Positions 59,456 through 64,000 of a DNA stretch of 64,000 nt are shown one piece after another. The DNA is from Zeugodacus cucurbitae (Eukaryota > Arthropoda > Insecta > Diptera > Tephritidae), in assembly GCF_028554725.1 (NCBI RefSeq), contig NC_071668.1, positions 19,509,501 through 19,573,500 of the forward strand. The letters are read 5' to 3'. The position numbers and the translations under genes were made by a program. Position 1 is the first letter of the stretch, and every line of letters starts with the position of its first letter. The notes beneath the pieces are model-generated. The model saw only the letters and a list, made by a program, of their open reading frames with translations. It was not told the DNA's origin and did not search any database.

Positions 59456-60678
59456 TTTTATACTCTCGCAACAAATGTTACTAAAGAGAGTATTGTAGTT
59501 TTGTTCATATAACGGTTATTTGTAAAACCCAAAACTAAACGAGTTAGATATAGGGTTATATATACCAAAGTGATCAGGGTGAAGAGTTCAAATCCGAATG
59601 TCTGTCTGTCCGTCCGTCCGTCCGTCCGTCCGTCCGTCTGTGCAAGCTGTAACTTGAGTAAAAATTAACATATCTTGATGAAACTTGGCACACTTATTTC
59701 TTGGCACCATAGGAAGGTTGCATTCGAAAATGAGCAAAATCGGACCACTGCCACGCCCACAAATTGGCGAAAACCGAAAACACATAAAGTGCCATAACTA
59801 AGCCATAAATAAAGCTATGGAAATAAAATTTGGTATGACGGATCGCACTATGAAGGGGCATATTTGGATGTAATTTTTTTGGGGAAGTGGGCGTGGCCCC
59901 GTCCCCTACTAAGTTTTTTGTACATATCTCGCAAACCAATAGAGCTATATAAACCAAACTTTCTGCAGTCGTTTTTTTTTAGCCACTTCCTAATACAGTC
60001 CAAAAATGAAAGAAATCGGTTCATAACCACGCCCACCTCCCATACAAAAGTTAGGTTGAAAATTACTAAAAGTGGGTTAACTCACTAACGAAAAACGTCA
60101 GAAACACTAAATTTCACATAAGAAATGGCAGATAAAAGCTGCACTCAGATTTTTTTACAAAATGTAAAATGGGAGTGGCGTCGCCCACTTATGGGTCAAA
60201 AACCATATCTCAGGAACTACTCGACCGATTTCAATGAAACTTGGTTTGTAATAGTTTCCTTACATCCCAATGAAATGTTGTGAAAATAGACCAAATCGGA
60301 TCACAACCACGCCTACTTCCTATATACCAGAACTTTGAAGTGGATCTGAATCGTTTACTTTACAATATATAAGGTATGCACTAGTGAAGATATTGGTGCA
60401 GAACTTTGCACAAATACTATGTTTATAGTGTGGCAGCCCGATTCTAAAAATCGCCGAAATCGGACAATAGGTTTTTAAGGCCCCATATATCGAACACGAG
60501 GACATCGGTGCTTCTAACCTTATATTATGGTTTTCAACTTTCAATGGACTTTATACAATATATATGACGAATATGTTGGTCAAATTGTGTATTATATAAT
60601 ATAAATAAAGTTAAATAAATAAATTGCGAGAGTATAAAATGTTCGGTTACACCCGAACTTAGCCCTTCCTTACTTGTT
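59456..60678 (+). repeat. Long interspersed repeat, most complete copy (about 1.2 kb)
   Basis: The left end is TTTTATACTCTCGCAACAAA, followed by a small inverted CTCTTTAGTAAC/GTTACTAAAGAG-type word. A (TCTG/TCCG)n tract sits at 59600-59640. The body has repeated phrases about CATAACTAAGCCATAAATAA, CCACGCCCACCTCCCATAC and CTTATGGGTCAAAAACCATA. The right end is CGAACTTAGCCCTTCCTTAC plus TTGTT. There is no long frame. I recognise the wording as a high-copy tephritid/dipteran repeat from memory, and its class is unclear to me. Confidence 0.85.
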
Positions 60679-60839
60679 TGGACTTGGCTTTCTTGAGATC
60701 TTCCATTGGGACAATTGGACTTTGATTTCGATGCCATAACCATATATCTACCTATAATTCGTTACCAGTCAAGACTATTTAAAGCAAATATAGATCCCCG
60801 TTGACGTCATTCAGCAATTCCTGAGCGATGCTTATGGGT

Positions 60840-61225
60840 AGTTTTTTGATCAAAATTCAGCGATTTTGGAACGAACTTCGCTGCCAAACGCTTGCATAAC
60901 ATGAGCCAACCGAGATGCCGACATCTTCATCATCTTACTGTTCTCCATAACAATTTTCTTCACTTTCTCAACATCTTTATCGATTGTTGATGTGTTGCCG
61001 TGTCCAGGGCGAATGGTGGCATTCACAACTTCTTGAACTTTTTTGAAAGGCTGGCACAATTTGTAAACATTTTTGTGGCTCTGTACTCACCGTATGCCAC
61101 TGTCATCATTTGAAGTGTTTTCAGCAATGAATTCCTTTTTTCACACAAAATGTAATACAAATTCTTGGATTCATATTTTCGACCACGCAAAACACCTCTA
61201 ACTTTCATGCCTCTCACGAACAAAA
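60840..61225 (-). pseudogene. Mariner fragment, DNA-binding region of a third lineage
   Basis: Minus-strand pieces read LCEKRNSLLKTLQMMTVAYGE near 61090-61160, then KKVQEVVNATIRPGHGNTST and IDKDVEKVKKIVMENSKMM near 60930-61045. This fits a mariner N-terminal region (KTLQML-AYGE, then a GRPSTS-type linker, then ENVEKVKKIVMEN). A frameshift separates the two halves and the catalytic domain is absent. Confidence 0.6.
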
Positions 61226-63460
61226 TAAATATGCCATATTGCTGAAACTGTGAACATATGTTCGGGACGAATGTATCAACATAACAAAATAAATAAATCG
61301 GTTATCGAATTTCGCTCGCAAAATTTGAAAATTCATCTATTTAAAAAGACCTAGTACACCTAATATCTACTCAACTGTTTTTTCACTTGATTTTATAATT
61401 TTTAGCTAAGTCAGATTGGATAATAGTCTAACAGCATTATATGAGAAACTTTATTTTAAGTGTAGTCTGATTTGGTATCAAAAATTAGAGATATTAGCTG
61501 ACTCTACCCTCATATGAACAGCTATTCGGTATATATCCATCCCCACATCAATAACTACAATGTCTAAATGGAATTGGATTACTAACTTCCGCACATCAAA
61601 TATAACCCTTCTTTCGAATTTACTGGTCAATATATGATATATGTTAAATAGTAAAATTAGTGGAGAATGGTTAAAAAATAGTAATTCTGGCATTCCAGAG
61701 TTTGCTTATACTCCTCGGATTGTTTTATCATTGCACTGACTACCTATTAATTGCCACAATCGCTTAAATAACTTAAAATTTAATATGCCAAATAATGCAA
61801 GTGAAGTTCAGACGACGTATTTCAATTAAGTCATGCCACTTAGAATGGTATGTCATAGCCTGTCTGACCATAACAAAATCTGCAAATAATTATGCAATGA
61901 ATACGCTTAGAATTGGACATATGAAAGACAGTTCAATGTATAATTTAAAATCGCACTTAGAGTACATTCACTTCGCAACTATGCTCTATGAGTTGAAGAA
62001 TTCTACAAAAAAATATTTAGAAAGCACGAGCAAATGTGTGTATATGTCTGCATACATAATATTATATAACTAATAACTAAGTTTGCCACACACACAAACT
62101 AAACACTCAGTCGCTCAACGCAAGGCAATTAGTTATGATTGCCGCAAGGCAGCCCTACACGGCGTATACGCAACATGCTGCTTTATTTCAATTGCAAAGT
62201 TTAAATTGTATTTATGCAGTTAGACTTGCTTGCCTGTATTTATTACTATTCATATATGCCTGCTAGCTAATAGAGTTATGCATGTGCATGTGCGAGAAAA
62301 ATAACAACAACAACAAAAACAGTAAAAGTGTAGAGTGAATTATATGCGGAATATTTGATTGCTTCAAAGGAAACTTTCCGAGTAAAGTAAAAGTTATTTG
62401 GCATTTCGTAAGCGAGCTGCCAGCTGACGGCAGAAATAATGTATTTATTTATTAATGTATTTTAGTGTTGTGGAGTAAGTAGGAGAGCTGTGGTGTTATT
62501 TCAAGGGAATGTATAATAATATATAATTACAGTTCATATTTTAAGGATACAAGAAGCTAGAAGAACTCTTTCTGGGACAGAAATTGAATGAAAAATTCTA
62601 AAAAAAATTATTAAAAATAATTATATATAAATAATGAATGTCTGACAAGCATTTCTGGACTTGGTTAATGGTTCTAAGTTAAATATAAGCCACCAGAAAT
62701 GGACTACTTCTCAAAAAGTTAGGAATACACAGTATTTCTTGAACACTTAAGGAACCAAATAAACTTTTAAAATCACAAAAAAAAAAAATCAAATAATATT
62801 CATCTCTCAGTGCAACAAAAACAAAAAAAGCAAAATCGCAATAAACCGAAACAGTAGCTCACTTAACTCTAAATAAATATAATACCAATAAGCCATAAAA
62901 TAGAAGCGACAGTGGCAAAAGAAAGCAAGTACTATAATACTAACTTGCAGCAAAGTACACAACAATACAAATAACAACAAAAACAACAACAACGCTATGA
63001 CAAGAATTGCATAAAAAGTAAACATTGTTGTTTTGAAAACTTAGAAAATACATGGAGTGAAGTGCTGGGTAAGGCAACTTACGACGCTAGCATACTTTGT
63101 ATGTGAAACTTTCACTCTTCGAAGGGCGATTACATTTGCACATGCTTTGCCACCTACGTTCAACTAGCGTGCATATCCATCCGCCTGGTCACGTGTCTTG
63201 TGGGGTCGAAGGTGTAGGGAAAATATGGTATTTGACTTGCAAAGGGTGAACTAGTTGGCTGTATATTTCAAATAAGTAGTGGCGTATGCTATGATAAATA
63301 TAAGGATCTCAAAGACCAATAGCAAAGGTAATAAGGAGGGTAAACATTATTTAAAGGGAACAGATGAAAAGTGTTGAAAGAGTTATATTCTTAACCTCAA
63401 ACTGTTCTGTATTTAAAGGTTAATTTAAAAGTCTTTGGAAATTCTTTAAAAATTCATAAA
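61226..63460. other. Gene-free AT-rich stretch
   Basis: CAA runs near 62304-62316 and 62970-62992 and a poly-A run near 62776-62788. The 92-codon plus frame at 61795-62073 has no domain. No transposon words recognised. Confidence 0.5.
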
Positions 63461-63537
63461 ATACAGTGGAACTTCCGTACACAGAACTTCTATAACTCGA
63501 ATTGGCAATAAAAGTCAAATTGCATACAAATTTCCTT
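63461..63537. mobile_element. MITE-like element (ATACAGTTGAA family), copy 3, truncated
   Basis: It starts ATACAGTGGAACTTCCGTAC, continues CTATAACTCGAATTGGCAAT and AAAGTCAAATTGCATACAAA and stops at TTTCCTTC. It matches the left half of copy 1, plus the CATACAAATTACCTTCC stretch seen in copy 2. Confidence 0.75.
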
Positions 63538-63689
63538 CAACATCTTCTGCTATTATAGATTAAACAAAAACTTATGATCGGATTTGAAGTATTACTTTTT
63601 TAATTCAGAAATTAATCATTCCAACGAAAGAAACATATTAATAACAACGATTTCACTCATTTTCACCACTCAACTAATCTTGCTAAAAT

Positions 63690-64000
63690 ATCTCACATAT
63701 TAACCGATTTATAAGGTGATAGCCCACCATATTTTTGAAAAACCTATAATTAGGTATATGGGTGCTAGGGGAAGTTATGAACCGATTTTGACCGTTTTTG
63801 GTACAGAGACACACTAATAGAAAACACAAGTAAGGAAGGGCTAAGAACGGTTGTGGCCGAACATTTTATACACTCGCTATTTCTTTATTTAATATTATAT
63901 AATAGACAATTTGACCCACATATTCGTCATATATATGGTATAAAGTCCATTGAAAGTTGGAAATCTTAGTATTAGGTTAGAAGCACTGAGGTCCTCATGT
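63690..64000 (-). repeat. Two inverted long interspersed repeat pieces running off the window
   Basis: 63690-63825 is an inverted inner segment (AGGTATATGGGTGCTAGGGG, then GGTACAGAGACAC). From 63826 a fresh terminus ACAAGTAAGGAAGGGCTAAG starts a second inverted copy, which continues past the window edge through ATAAAGTCCATTGAAAGTTG. Confidence 0.8.

Noticed and set aside
1..64000. tRNA, rRNA and other structured RNA genes
   Set aside because: I looked for tRNA-like A and B boxes and T-loop words and saw none that assemble into a cloverleaf. A covariance-model search would settle it.

Overview
The window looks like non-coding DNA from a brachyceran fly, most probably a tephritid fruit fly. 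It is AT-rich with many CAA/TTG and CA/TG tracts. It carries mariner, DD41D (rosa-like) and RTE-clade elements, and several copies of an interspersed repeat ending in CGAACTTAGCCCTTCCTTAC. The tephritid assignment is inference from the style of the mobile elements. I found no bacterial-type genes, no rRNA or tRNA, and no host protein gene that I can name.

The best reading is that much of the window lies inside one or more very long introns of a plus-strand gene. Two sites match the fly recursive-splicing (ratchet) signal, a pyrimidine tract plus AG joined directly to GTAAGT. They are at 9955/9956 and 52462/52463. Each is followed by a second GTAAGT (at 10074 and 52488) that could define a short cryptic exon. 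A possible 12-nt microexon (23741-23752) and a possible signal-peptide exon (34043-34103) are the only other hints of host exons, and both are weak.

Mobile elements, left to right: an old repeat and a 309-bp element with inverted ends (722-1438); RTE fragments at 3539 and 6908; a mariner copy at 4439 with an open reading frame that keeps only the DNA-binding part; a LINE RNase H/zinc-knuckle fragment at 10435; an interspersed-repeat copy at 14630; a foldback element at 17571-18530; another repeat copy at 18625; DD41D transposase relics at 24380, 26960, 31701 and 41906; a small LINE tail at 29260; mariner (DD34D) relics at 37086, 39880, 44655, 56470 and 60840; the longest RTE reverse-transcriptase copy at 45314-46706; and a nested cluster at 53195-55118, where an RTE copy sits inside an interspersed repeat and is flanked by a 10-bp target duplication. 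Repeat copies in both orientations lie at 58556-60678 and again at the right edge. Three copies of a roughly 160-bp inverted-end element lie at 49586, 52911 and 63461.

The most unusual object is the foldback element at 17571-18530. Its arms are inverted copies of one another and enclose two tandem arrays with exact 42-bp and 35-bp periods. The 42-bp units carry a perfect IR-1 palindrome AGGTCANTGACCT (the idealised ecdysone-receptor element) plus TTGTTTAC (a forkhead/FOXO element). The 35-bp units carry GTAAACAA plus TGACGTCA and, in four units, CACGTG. It may be a hormone-responsive element carried by a transposon, or only a satellite-like foldback whose symmetry happens to resemble these sites.
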